From Brachionus rotundiformis (taxonomy: Eukaryota; Rotifera; Eurotatoria; Ploima; Brachionidae), in NCBI GenBank assembly GCA_016802295.1, contig JAESIW010000137.1, forward strand, positions 1,913,318 through 1,977,317: a stretch of DNA of 64,000 nt. Reading direction: 5' to 3'. The position numbers and the translations under genes were made by a program. The notes beneath the pieces are model-generated. The model did no database searches, was not told the DNA's origin, and worked only from the letters and a program-made list of their open reading frames with translations. Shown one piece after another: positions 35,001-45,355 of the stretch. Numbering within the stretch: the stretch's first letter is position 1; each line of letters begins with the position of its first letter.

Positions 35001-36451
35001 CTCCCAATCAACTCAATGCTAAACAATCTATGAAGCAGATAAAGCCTAATTAATTTATTTTATTAGTCCCTAGAGTTAGTCAAACAAAATAACAAAACAA
35101 TAATTTAAAAGTACTTTTAGAAAAGCAAAATTTACTTAACTAATGTTCAAGTTAAAAACTAATTTTGAAAAAAAATCTCAACTGGCTCACCTTCTACTTT
35201 CATTCCAGAAGCGAGACACTTTTGCCATCTGCACGATTGACACCGGTTTCTCATTGTCTTATTCACAATGCATCTATTAGATCCAAGACAAGTGTACTTG
35301 ACATTTTTTCTAACTGAGCGCTTAAAAAATCCCTTACATCCCTCGCACGACACAACACCATAGTGTCTACCTGATGCCTTGTCTCCACATACTATACAAA
35401 ATAGTAAGCTAGTATCGACTTCTTCATCGTTTATGCTTATTTTGGAATTGGCATTCGAGTCGTATCCTTGAGGTGAGAGTTTATTAAAAAGCTTTGAATA
35501 CTGGTTGTTTGATTGATTATTGGACGTGGCGGCCACGACAGCAGCAGCTGCAGCTGCGGCTGTTCGTTCAATGTCGGTGAAATTTTTGTGATGTTGAATC
35601 GAATAGTCCGAGTTTGAGTGTTGTGTCATCATTGGACTAGAGCTGCTTTTGGTCATTGTTTGTGCACTGTTGCGACGCTGTAGGTTCTTGTTGTGCAAAA
35701 ACTGCTGCTGTAAAATAAGCGATATATTGTCCGTATTTACAGTGGTAAGCAAATTGGAGCCAGAGGCTTGTTTGAGCAGTTTGTGTTTAAGAGAGTCCAG
35801 TTCGGCGGCATGGTCGATATGCTGCGAGTCGTCGGCGTTTGCCTGTGTCTCGTCGCCGTAGTTCTCGAACTCATCACTGTTCTCGCCTTGATTGCTGTTG
35901 AAAGCCGAGGACGGCGACGAAAAGCTGTGATTAGAGACATTGTCATCGTCGTTCTTGGCCTCGTCGTCGACCTTGGTCGACATTTTTATCTTCCTAAACT
36001 TGCTTGACTTAGGCTCTTCGTCAAAATCATCTTCTTGCATCACCTGATTGTTATAGGTGTACAGCCTGTGCAGAATTTGATTGTGTTCGAGCGACGGCGC
36101 CGCATACTGATTGTACTGCTCGTAAGCTGGGCCGCCAGCCGACTCCTCATAGAACCGGCTCAGATTAGACCGTTTGTTCATTATTGACTTGGTGCACGGC
36201 TGCTTCGAGCTCGAATAGGTCTTTTCGGCGTATTCCGAGTCGCTGGCCTGGCTGTGCGCGCTGCCATTCGGGCTCATCAGCTCTGTCTTTACATTGTCCA
36301 TGTAGTTTTTTTTGTACTGTGACTCGTACTGGTCGTACTTGAACCGCTTGGGCGCATGGCTCCCGTAGTGGTTCGGAATGCTCGATTCTTGCTGTTGATT
36401 CATGCTGGCCGAGTTGAGGCCGGGCGCCATTGGGTCCGGATATGTTTGCAT
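32034..36451 (-). CDS. Nuclear receptor of the NR2C group (TR2/TR4-like)
   Basis: The first coding exon (35191-36451) encodes a long Ser/Asn/Gln-rich A/B region with a polyAla tract, then a two-zinc-finger DNA-binding domain. That domain has P-box CEGCKGFFKRSVRKN and a C-terminal CQSCRWQKCLASGMKVE. A 1452-nt intron separates it from AVQNERRPF (33616-33738), which matches the TR2/TR4 hinge. Later exons hold the ligand-binding domain: ILKAFDSLARAA, IVLLQKNWFDVFALGMSQCS, VEYAYLKLISLF and the C-terminal FFNDAIGNVQIDSIIPSIL, characteristic of NR2C. Junctions at 33536/33616, around 33120-33170, 32776/32880 and 32449/32506 keep frame; the last uses a GC donor (ACAG|GCAAGC). TR2/TR4 bind direct AGGTCA repeats, usually as repressors. 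A 5' splice acceptor (CTCTTTAG) just before the ATG implies an upstream non-coding exon. Confidence 0.92.
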
Positions 36452-37110
36452 TTATTTTTTATCTAAAGAGTTAGAATGACAAAGTAAAAACATGCATTTA
36501 AGTGACTTGATAAATGAACAAATCAATATTACATTGCCTATAATAAACATAATTTCGTATATAAATATATTTTTTTCTATTTTATTTAAAATGGTTAAAG
36601 AGAAAGAGTGAGAGAACAAAAGGAGCTTGAGAGCAATAGGCTTAGGAAAAATATTGAACTAATAGTTTATTTTTGCTCTTAACATCATCATCTTCATCAT
36701 CATGGTTTAATTTATCGATTTTTCGATAATTTGTTGAATTTTTAATTCCCAAAGCCTCTGATCTAAATATAATTTCCTATTTATCCATAAAGTAAATCAC
36801 GTGTACCAACAACGCGCTGTTTGCGCCTCATTTGACTCCTAATTTATGCACGAAAAGCTCTTAACAAGCTAGTTGTGCCTAGCTGGCCGAGACACCTGTC
36901 TAATCCTGTGGGGCCGCCGGCATGCAATCACGTGATTCGCCAAACTAGCTAACTTTGGCAACGCTCTCCGATCTAGTCTAGAGTGCAAGCATAATTTTTT
37001 TCTCTTATTAAAATAATTTATATAAATCTAAGTTAATTTATTACTAAGAGAGCAAATAAGAGTTCGTTTGTTTTGTGCGAAGTGACCTGGCCTGTCGGTT
37101 TGGTATATCA
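36452..37110 (-). promoter_or_regulatory. Putative promoter / 5' UTR exon of the NR2C-like gene
   Basis: This stretch includes the most GC-rich non-coding patch of the window (about 36780-36990). It contains the palindrome AATCACGTGATT (36926-36937 region), a second CACGTG-like site near 36797 (ATCACGTGTACC), and a possible donor (ACAG|GTGTCT, minus strand, near 36895) that could join to the acceptor before the receptor ATG. Transcription start and exon limits cannot be fixed from sequence alone. Confidence 0.35.
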
Positions 37111-40100
37111 ATAGACCGGCTTTGGATAACTACAATTAACTCTATCTAAAAATAAACACTAAATAACAAACAACAAGCTTGATAATTTTGCCATCATCAC
37201 AATAGAATAAAAAATAACTAATTTAAAAAATATAATTTATGAACTTAATTCAAAGTTGAAATTTTAAAGAGCTCCCCGCACACTTAAATATGCTTGCTTG
37301 TTTAACTTAACAACGTGCTAGCATCGAAGGACTCGTGTACAATATTCAACTAAGTGAGAGACTTGACTCGGTGATGAAATTTTGATCGAAAACTACTTTC
37401 CTAGAAGAGAGAATAGAAAAATCGATTTTTGTTAATTTGTTGTTAAATTTTATTTATATCAACAATGTTGTGTTATATAATTTGAATGAATTATGCTAAG
37501 CTTATTTATCCTAATGTGCCTCGTGTCCGACACCCGGCACCACTTCTCCAACTTTGTAGATTCAAAATCTAAAGTGCACTTTTTCTCTTTCTCTTATTTT
37601 TTTCTTTTATGAAAATAGCAAAAATAACATATATAGAAAATAGATTTAAGGTAAAAAAAAACTTGTGTGTACAAAAATAACTCTTTTTTTTTAATATTTA
37701 CTTAGAAACAAATTTCGAAATAACACCGATTTCCTACAGCCCTTGAGTGTTGCTCTTATCGCATTATTCTCTCTCGCCTTTGCCAAGCAATTCGATTCAT
37801 AATTAAGGTTTAGCTATGTTGTTTTGTTGTTTAGAATTTGCCACAGCACTATTTAACTTGTTCAATAAAAAAAAAAAAAAGAAAATATAAAAAGCTTTTT
37901 TTTTCTCTCCTCTCTTTTCGTTCTCTCCTTAGAATAAGTTGACGTCTATCTTTGCTCTTTAGAATTTATTTCAAATTATAATTTATGCCTTTAATGATGT
38001 TACTCTTTAAACTTGTGATCGAAATTCCAATTCTAAGGCACTGACCTAAAAGTTGTACTCATAGAACTATTTGAAATCGAACACTTTTAACCCGGATAAA
38101 ATTGAAACAGAAATGCTATGAAAAATGAGAACAATCGTTCTAATTAATATTTCAGGTCGGGGTTAACTATGATATTCATTAACATAGAAAAATTTCATAT
38201 TTGCATGAGAATTTTGTACGCAAGATCAGCCTAGCTTTTTGAGGTCATTTCGCATTATCTTAAATTTAGATTTCGTCTTTTTTCGGGTCATTTCAAATCC
38301 TAGCCCGACACATATTTCAATTTGAAATTAAGTTGACATGTCGATCTGGAGATTGACAATGTGAAAATTTGGCCATTATTAACCCAAATATGGCTCTCTC
38401 AAATGACCTTATATTTGAGCTAAATTATCAATCATTTATTTGGCCTTAAGACTCGAGCTCTGTGAATGCATAGCTTGGTCGAACTCTTAGCCAAGTTTTT
38501 CTACTAATAAAATTACCTTTAACACTTATCTAAATTGAAAATAACAAACCTAAAGTAAAATTTATTTTTCTAAATGAAACAAAATAAAAAAATAAAGCAA
38601 GCTAGAGATTGTTTATACATTCATTTATATTAAGCATGTGACCCTTTTATGCACCTATAGCTTTTTATGCTTTCTTAAATTTTGAGAGCTGCCTGTTCAA
38701 ATTTTGACTAAAAACTCAACTACAAACAGCAATTAGGTTGATGCAAAAATCCATAGAAACAAATAAATCTTTCAAAATAAGTCACGGTGTTCTGTGAATG
38801 AACAGCAATTAAGATGCTCAGGCTGCAAGACTCGATCAGAAATCAAGTATCAAATTTGAGAATCGAAATAAAATACCATTTCTTATATTATGTGTTATAT
38901 AATACTTTGCTTTGCATAAGATGTAGGCTAGTATTGATTTTAAGTTTTAATAAAATTTATTTCCTAGTAAAAAAATTATATGATTAAATACCACTGTTAT
39001 TTATTCCTGATTTAAAAGAACAAAATATCAAATGTATTATTTGTAAATTTTTAGAAAAAGATAAATATAGATTTTTTCTCATACATAAAATATTTTAATA
39101 TTTGTTTTCAAATTAGAATATTTGAAAATTGCTCATTTGACAAGAACGAGAATTTGGTAAACTATTAAAGAAATTTACGATACGGACTAGTAAAATTTGA
39201 ACACGCCATTGAAAAAGTGCAATATTAAACATAGAAATTATTTGCTCATATAATGATAAGGCCTTAGACTAACAATTTAGGATTTTTTGACAGATATTAG
39301 TGTAATTTTAAGGTTTAATGAGATTTTTATTTTTTTTTATAATGGGCAAAATACTGGGAAAATTTGATTACAATCAACTTTCTTGTTAGCTCTAAATAAT
39401 GTCAGAAGTTTAAACTTCAAGATTCAGTCTTATTTAAATTAAAAATATTTATTGTTATTTTTTAAGCTCTTAGCGTTCGTTCATTAATTAGTTTTTAATT
39501 AATAATAAAAACTTAAATAATTAATTTTTAAATAATTTCTACCTTTATTTTATTATTTTTTTGATAGATCGTACCAATCTAGTTAAAATTACCTTGAATT
39601 GGTCGTTAAAAAACTGTCACTTGGTTTTTTATATTTCTTTATTTTCCATTGACTTACTTATGTTTGAGAGAAAAGGTTTTACAGTAAAATTCTGGTTTCT
39701 AAGCGATTGAAAATTTTGTAAAATTAATTAATGTTAAAAGTATATATCCCTAGAATTTTAATTTCTCACCAAAAGTTAAATCTAATGCTAAATACTAAAT
39801 ATCCAAAATATAAACTATGCCGATTTATATTTATTGGAATTTCCATTTGTGATTGTTATAAACGATTGCATTTCTTATAATAAAAAAAGACTTAATGTAT
39901 TTCTAATAGAATATACTGCCACTTATTTTCATTATAAAAAGTTTACCTTTTTACCTTTAGTAAAAATTCAGTTATTAATCCTAAAAAGTTAAATAGAGTA
40001 GTTTTTAAATAATTAAATTGCATTGAAACAAACTTTTTCATAAAATATTTTAAAACATAAACGAAAACTAAACATAGCCAAGAAAATTAAAAATTGATTT

Positions 40101-41645
40101 TTCATGATATTAAATTATGCATTTGATTTGATCTTTAATTTTATCAAAAGTAAAAACTCTTTATTCAATATAATTTTAAATTCAGATTTGCTTACTTAAG
40201 CCTAATTAATTCGAAGAGACTTTTGAAAAAGAAAAAACAAAAAATAATCCTTGACTTCAGATGATTTATAAATTCATTTTGTTTATTTTTTGAACTATTA
40301 ATTTAATTTTAACATTTATCAAAAGTTATCTCTTTTAATTACTAATTGCAAATGAGAATCAATTTTATATTTTCTAATTAAATAGTTTGATTCTTGACAT
40401 AACACTCTTTTGTAGCTAATTTACATAAATTTCAACTAAGATAATTTTGCTTTTATAAATTTAAAAAATTATAAATTTTTGATTGCATCATTGGTTCGAC
40501 TAAATACCTTATTTTGAAGTTAGTATTTATTCGAAAATGCTAATTTACTTAATCAAGACTTAAAATAGTTATTTTATTGCTGCAGCTGCATCAACGATTA
40601 AAAAATACATCTTTTCTTAACCTATCTGCTTCCAAGAGCAAGAAAAATACAATCAGCAGCTGAACCACGTGGGAAATACTGCTTCGCATGATTTTGAAAA
40701 CCAACTGCTCTAGTTATTATTCATTCATTTAAAAGGTTGTTTTTACTGATTAAATGCATTTGCTAAAGCTCATCGCAAAAATTCTTATAAGTTCAATTTA
40801 ATGCACTTACAATTTTTAAACTCTTTAATTTTGCCAAGATAAATAATTGAGAAAATTGAGATAAGAAAAAGGTTTATCTAATAATAATTATTTAATAATA
40901 AATATTATTAGAATTATTAAAATATAAAACTAATATCCAGATTCAAATAAAATTTTTCGTTTTAAAAGCTAAATGCATAATTTTTTTGGAAAAATTTCTC
41001 AACTTGTCAATCAAATTTACCATTGCTCGCATAATTAATCATAGTATCTAAAAATGAAAAATAAATAGTAGTTCTTCAATACAAAAAAGCTCGTGATTAG
41101 AAGTACGCAAAACGTGTTTGCATAAAATTCTTATCTATCTTAAAATTAAAATAACCATCAAAAACACGCTTTTTTGAAAATAATCTGTTTTACGATGATA
41201 AACTTTTTTCAAATGATAAGAAGAATTTTTCAGAATTCTATTTTAGATATTTATCATGCCAAAGGTTATTTTTAAACAATTAATGAAGTTTTTATAACTT
41301 TATTTTATGATTCTCTTAAAAACTTAAATTTAAGAAATAATAAAATTAGAGATTCGTTGACTGTGAAAGTCTTTATATTATTTGAAGAATATAATATTAA
41401 GTAATGCTACACTTTTTTATTTTTTATGAAATATCTAAATTGGTTCAAGTGTAAACATGTGCAGATTCAATTCGAACAGTTTAATTTTTTTACATAATAT
41501 ATATCGTTTAAAATTTTATTTTTAATAGAGAAGAATCTGAAAGTTAAAGGATTAAACGCACTTAACCGAGAATAAAAGATTAAAAATAATTTCAACCAAA
41601 AATATAAATAATTGAGAAGTTTTTATAATGTGAATTTTAATTTGT
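37111..41645. other. Gene-free region upstream of the NR2C-like gene with candidate cis-elements
   Basis: No ORF or RNA gene is supported. Most is AT-rich, but patches near 37500-37560, 38140-38480, 38720-38850 and 40575-40735 are of mixed composition and contain E-boxes and repeated motifs such as AACAGCAATTA (twice near 38725 and 38800). These could be enhancers or upstream non-coding exons. Confidence 0.35.
40575..40735. promoter_or_regulatory. E-box / RBPJ-like motif cluster (candidate enhancer)
   Basis: Within 90 bp lie TGCAGCTGCA (40581-40590), CAGCTG (40657-40662) and CACGTGGGAA (40666-40675). The last overlaps an E-box CACGTG with CGTGGGAA, which fits the Su(H)/RBPJ consensus YRTGDGAD. 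The composition is distinct from the AT-rich flanks. Function is inference. Confidence 0.3.
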
Positions 41646-41788
41646 AAAGTAACCCTTCAGCTTTTTACCTGAGTATGTTAATAAACCTTAGAGATAATTT
41701 TAAATTGCTCATAGGTAAAAAAAACTTTTAAGTATCTAAATTGCCAGCCATATAAATAAAATCATAAGATATTAGTAAATTTATATAC
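41646..41788 (+). repeat. Left flank copy of a 143-bp direct repeat (transposon target side)
   Basis: These 143 bases recur without visible difference at 45213-45355, just after the N gap. The repeat ends exactly at the TA (41786-41787) plus the first C of the transposon. This is flanking host DNA rather than part of the element. Confidence 0.95.
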
Positions 41789-42241
41789 AGTGCTTTTATT
41801 TTACATGGTTCTTACAACAATTTGTGTAATTTTACCGAAAATTACGTAAAATGATGTAATTTTACGTAAACTTACACTTTCTTACACACAAAATCTAATG
41901 TAAGATTACGTAATCTTACGTAAGATAACGTAAAATTACATCATTTTACTTTATTATCTGTAAGACAAGGTAAATTAGATTTCGGCCAAAAAAAAGACAA
42001 TTTTTGCAAATTTTTTTGAGTTTTAATAAATTTTTATCAATTTTTTTATTTTTCAAACAAAAAATTTCTTGAATTTTTTCTTACAAAATCTTTTAATTAA
42101 TTACAATATTTGTTGTTAGTTTTGGTAATTTAATGCAAAAATATATTAGTTACTGAAAGAAATGGTAAGATATGGTAAAAAATTTGATTATTTTAAATTC
42201 GATTCTTTTTTTTTAGAGTTTATTCTAAATTTTTATTCTTA
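41788..42241 (+). repeat. Left terminal inverted repeat (454 bp) with nested palindromes
   Basis: The inner boundary is set by where identity to the reverse complement of 45012-45172 stops. The outer half contains a hairpin: 22-bp arms at 41846-41867 and 41928-41949 are perfect reverse complements around a 60-nt loop. Within the loop sits a perfect 20-bp palindrome at 41900-41919 built from TTACGTAA units. Such long repeats with internal motifs may hold transposase binding sites. Confidence 0.9.
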
Positions 42242-42376
42242 TTTAAAAATCTAAAAATAAATTTTCCGTTTTAGACCAAGTGAGTTCAACAGCCTGACCA
42301 TCCACCATTTTTACTAATTACCACATCTATTACCTTTATTTGTTAAATGAATCGATAAAATTAAAATTAAAGTAAT

Positions 42377-43621
42377 TTATTTATTTACTTTATTTAAGTG
42401 TTCGATATATTTTTTACACTTGTCAGCTGTTAAAAGTTTTTCAAATTCGACTATCTTTTCTATAAGATCATGTTCATTTTTACAGAAAAATTTCCTCACA
42501 AATTTTTTTAACTCATTCCAAACCATTTCAATGGGATTCAGATCTGGGGATCTTGGAGGAGATCGAATCTTTTGACATTTTTTTTTTAATTTTTTATTTA
42601 AAATATTTCTTTGTTTTATTTTACCCAATTAATTTTGTTTATTAACAAATAATTCCTACATTCAAGTGATGCATGTTTTGGATCGTTGTCTTGATGTAAA
42701 ATAAAGTCTTTTCCAATATTTGCATATGCAAAAGGAATTAAATATTCGCCCAAAATCTGGTTATAAATTTTTTTGTCCATATTCTCTTTAAATATCTGAA
42801 ACATTTTTTTTAACTTCATTAATTAAACTAATAAAATAATTACTGCGAATTTAGTAGATCCTTTAAATGATATCCCAGCACAAATATTTAACTTCAAACA
42901 AATCTTATTAGTTGAAGAACAAGCCAAAGGATAAGAATTTTTTTTCCGCCAATGATATAATGGTCTTTCGGAAATACTTATCTTGGTTTCATCGACAAAA
43001 ATATAATTAGAAAAATCATTATTTTTGAACTTAAGGCACCAGATCAGTCTTTTTAATTTATCTAATTCACTTAAATTTGGAGATTTTCTTAGTCTTCTAT
43101 ATCTAAATCCTATAAAATATATCTCATGATAAATAAGTTATTTAAAAAAAAAAGCTTTCCTGCTAGTATTCTGTATTTCCAGACTGTATTTTGACTTATT
43201 TTTCTCCCAAACAAAAGATTTATGTCTTCAGCAATTTTTTTTGAACTCTCAAGGCCAAATCCTTCACTTGTATTTTTCTTTAAATTAAATTTTTTAATTA
43301 AAATCTTTTCTTAATCACTTTTATTAGAAAAACTTCGATATATTTTATAATGCTAGGATGGATTCTTTTGTTAGTAAAATCACATTTTCTAATTGAATTT
43401 TTTGAATGATTCGAAATTTTCCTAATATACTTTGAAAAAACTAATTTTTAATTTTTTTTATTCAGATTCTTCAAAAAGTTTACTTTAATAGATGGGACTA
43501 AATATTTAGAATTGCATTTTTTTAGCAATTTTCTAATTTCTTTTGGACTCTTTTTTTTCCTGTTGAAAAGATAATTTATCTGAGTCAAAAACATGGACTT
43601 TTTCGTTTTTTTTAATCTCAT
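42377..43621 (-). CDS. Tc1-family transposase, intron-containing, probably splice-damaged
   Basis: The C-terminal exons are clear: 42844-43109, 42625-42795 and 42377-42568, with 48- and 56-nt GT-AG introns. They join to give the catalytic DDE core. The first Asp is in YIFVDETKIS, the second is the first Asp of HQDNDPKHAS, and the Glu is in SPDLNPIEMVWNEL. Exactly 34 residues separate the second Asp and the Glu once the 56-nt intron is removed, the Tc1 DD34E spacing. The upstream exon ends ...KYRILAG and should join FRYRRLR over a 50-nt intron (43110-43159), but that intron begins GAAAGC instead of the expected GTAAGC. The N-terminal part, from Met at 43621 (basic, KSPKEIRKLLKK), has unclear exon limits with stops between pieces. 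The enzyme family is certain; activity of this copy is doubtful. Confidence 0.85.
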
Positions 43622-43967
43622 AATTAAAAATAATTCTAATAATTCTATAAAATTGAACAAAAAACTACTTTCTTTGTATTGTGCAACTAAATAAGTAATA
43701 TACAATTTTAATATGAAAGCATGCTTAATTAAAATTTTATTATTTAAAATTTGAAAAGCATGCTTAATTTTAAATTTTATCTACTAAAATATATGGTTGT
43801 ATTTATGTTGTATTATTTGAAAGTATTTTTTTTAATGCTTTCAATCAGGAATTAAAAGAAATAAATTATCTTTTATCTTCATTAATTTATTCTAACACAT
43901 TTAAACATTTGAATATTATTATTTTAGAATTTGTATTTTAAATTTATTTAGATAATTTAATTAATAA
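43622..43967. promoter_or_regulatory. Central divergent region between the two transposon genes
   Basis: Both element genes start here and run outward. The sequence is AT-rich and includes a near-repeat of AAAGCATGCTTAATT (around 43716-43770), once on each side of a TTTAAAATT-rich spacer. Promoter role is by position. Confidence 0.35.
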
Positions 43968-44953
43968 ATGTCTAATAATAAAAAGTCCAATTCGCTGCGA
44001 GGTAGAAAAAAAATTACGCACTCAGAAAACGAAACAGAAGTAGATCAAGATCAGCAAGAGAAAAACAAAAAAGATGAAGAGATAGAAATGATTGCGATTA
44101 TTTACTGCATTGAAAATGATAAGCATCCTTTTTATTATTTAAATGGTGTTCCTGCTGGTCTTGATTTAAAAAGAATAATTGATGAAAAGACCAAAGATGA
44201 CTTAAAAAAAGGAACTAAAGTTAGTTTTGTTCATGAAGTCGATGGAAATCACATGATGGTTGAAGGAGTTATAGCTAACGAAACAACATATAAGGTTCCT
44301 AAGTTAAAAGTATTTTTTTTTAATTTTTTTAAAATAAATGCTAAAATATCTTTTTTTAGGCTACAAAATTTCTTAAGGAATCCAAAAATGAATTAAAGCA
44401 ATCAACTATTGAAAGCTCACTGATGTCAATATCTTCTCAATTAAATAATTTAAATAATAACATAAATAAATGTTTCGAAGAAAATAAGGAAATGAGGCAG
44501 CTTTTTTTAAATACAATAAGTCCAAGGTCTTCCATACCAAATTCACCAGTTAACATTAGAAAAACTTCAAGACTCAATGATGAATCAGATGTTCAACAAA
44601 TTGATGATGATGACGACATAAAAAATAATTGTAAAATTTTCTTTACTATGAAAGCGATTCAATAATATTTATTTTAGATATCACCCAAAAAGATTTTACA
44701 AATACTTTGCGATCCCAATTAAAAATGTTTTTTGCAGATGACCCAAATAAGACCCTGGGATATTATTGTTCTAATTATCCAGGAAAAATGATAAAAATAA
44801 AGAGTAATATAAAAAAAAAATTTTTTATAAAAATCTAATTATGATTTAGAGGAACTAGGAAAATGTGTTCCAGCCGGAAAGAGGTTTGATGATTGTTGGA
44901 AAAAAGCTGAACGATGTTTAATAACCGAAAAATGTGAAAACAAAAGAAAATAA
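43968..44953 (+). CDS. Unrecognised 280-aa protein encoded by the Tc1-type element
   Basis: Four exons (43968-44309, 44360-44630, 44678-44803, 44850-44953), separated by 46-50-nt GT-AG introns, sum to exactly 281 codons with no internal stop. The N-terminus is basic then acidic (KKSNSLRGRKK, then ENETEVDQDQQEK). A compact domain follows around residues 45-110 (MIAIIYCIENDKHPFYYLNG ... KKGTKVSFVHEVDG). The middle has a predicted coiled coil (SSQLNNLNNNINKCFEENKE) and an acidic linker. The C-terminal 75 residues contain LRSQLKMFFADDPNKTLGYY and KCVPAGKRFDDCWKKAERC, with several Cys. The maintained frame across four exons argues for selection. It lies fully inside the inverted repeats and is divergent from the transposase. 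I do not recognise the family; a DNA-binding or regulatory helper, or a captured host gene, are both possible. Confidence 0.75.
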
Positions 44954-45011
44954 CCAAAACAATTAAAATTTATAATAAAATTAAATAATTAAATAATTTT
45001 GAAATCTTGAT

Positions 45012-45172
45012 TAAGAATAAAAATTTAGAATAAACTCTAAAAAAAAAGAATCGAATTTAAAATAATCAAATTTTTTACCATATCTTACCATTTCTTTCAG
45101 TAACTAATATATTTTTGCATTAAATTACCAAAACTAACAACAAATATTGTAATTAATTAAAAGATTTTGTAA
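45012..45172 (-). repeat. Inner part of the right terminal inverted repeat
   Basis: The reverse complement of these 161 bases matches 42081-42241 without visible difference. The outer 293 bp expected to follow are absent because the contig ends in Ns. Confidence 0.93.
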
Positions 45173-45212
45173 NNNNNNNNNNNNNNNNNNNNNNNNNNNN
45201 NNNNNNNNNNNN
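45173..45212. other. Assembly gap (40 N)
   Basis: Forty Ns. The true missing sequence should be at least 293 bp of inverted repeat plus a TA, so the gap size is a placeholder. Confidence 0.99.
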
Positions 45213-45355
45213 AAAGTAACCCTTCAGCTTTTTACCTGAGTATGTTAATAAACCTTAGAGATAATTTTAAATTGCTCATAGGTAAAAAAAACTTTTAAGT
45301 ATCTAAATTGCCAGCCATATAAATAAAATCATAAGATATTAGTAAATTTATATAC
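45213..45355 (+). repeat. Second copy of the 143-bp flank, continuing into the empty target site
   Basis: Matches 41646-41788. Instead of entering the element after TAC it continues TTTAAAAGATAAAGC into unique DNA, as the un-inserted allele would. Confidence 0.95.

Larger units (their letters stand above)
41788..45172. mobile_element. Tc1-type DNA transposon carrying two genes, right end cut by assembly gap
   Basis: The element begins CAGTGC right after a TA dinucleotide, as Tc1/mariner elements do. Its left terminal inverted repeat (41788-42241) is matched by the visible part of the right one (45012-45172). About 293 bp of right repeat fall in the gap, so the full element would be about 3.7 kb. 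Inside are a minus-strand DD34E transposase and a divergent plus-strand second gene, sharing a central region of about 350 bp. The 161 comparable bases of the two repeats look identical, which suggests a recent insertion. Confidence 0.9.

Noticed and set aside
42616..42819. Separate small ORFs at 42377-42628 and 42616-42819 as independent genes
   Set aside because: They are exons of one transposase; removing the 56-nt intron restores the DD34E core.
41646..45355. 143-bp direct repeats as long terminal repeats or a long target-site duplication
   Set aside because: The element starts CAGTGC after TA and has inverted repeats and a Tc1 transposase, so the target duplication should be 2 bp. The 143-bp repeat also ends exactly at the TA and continues into the empty site, which points to allele stitching.
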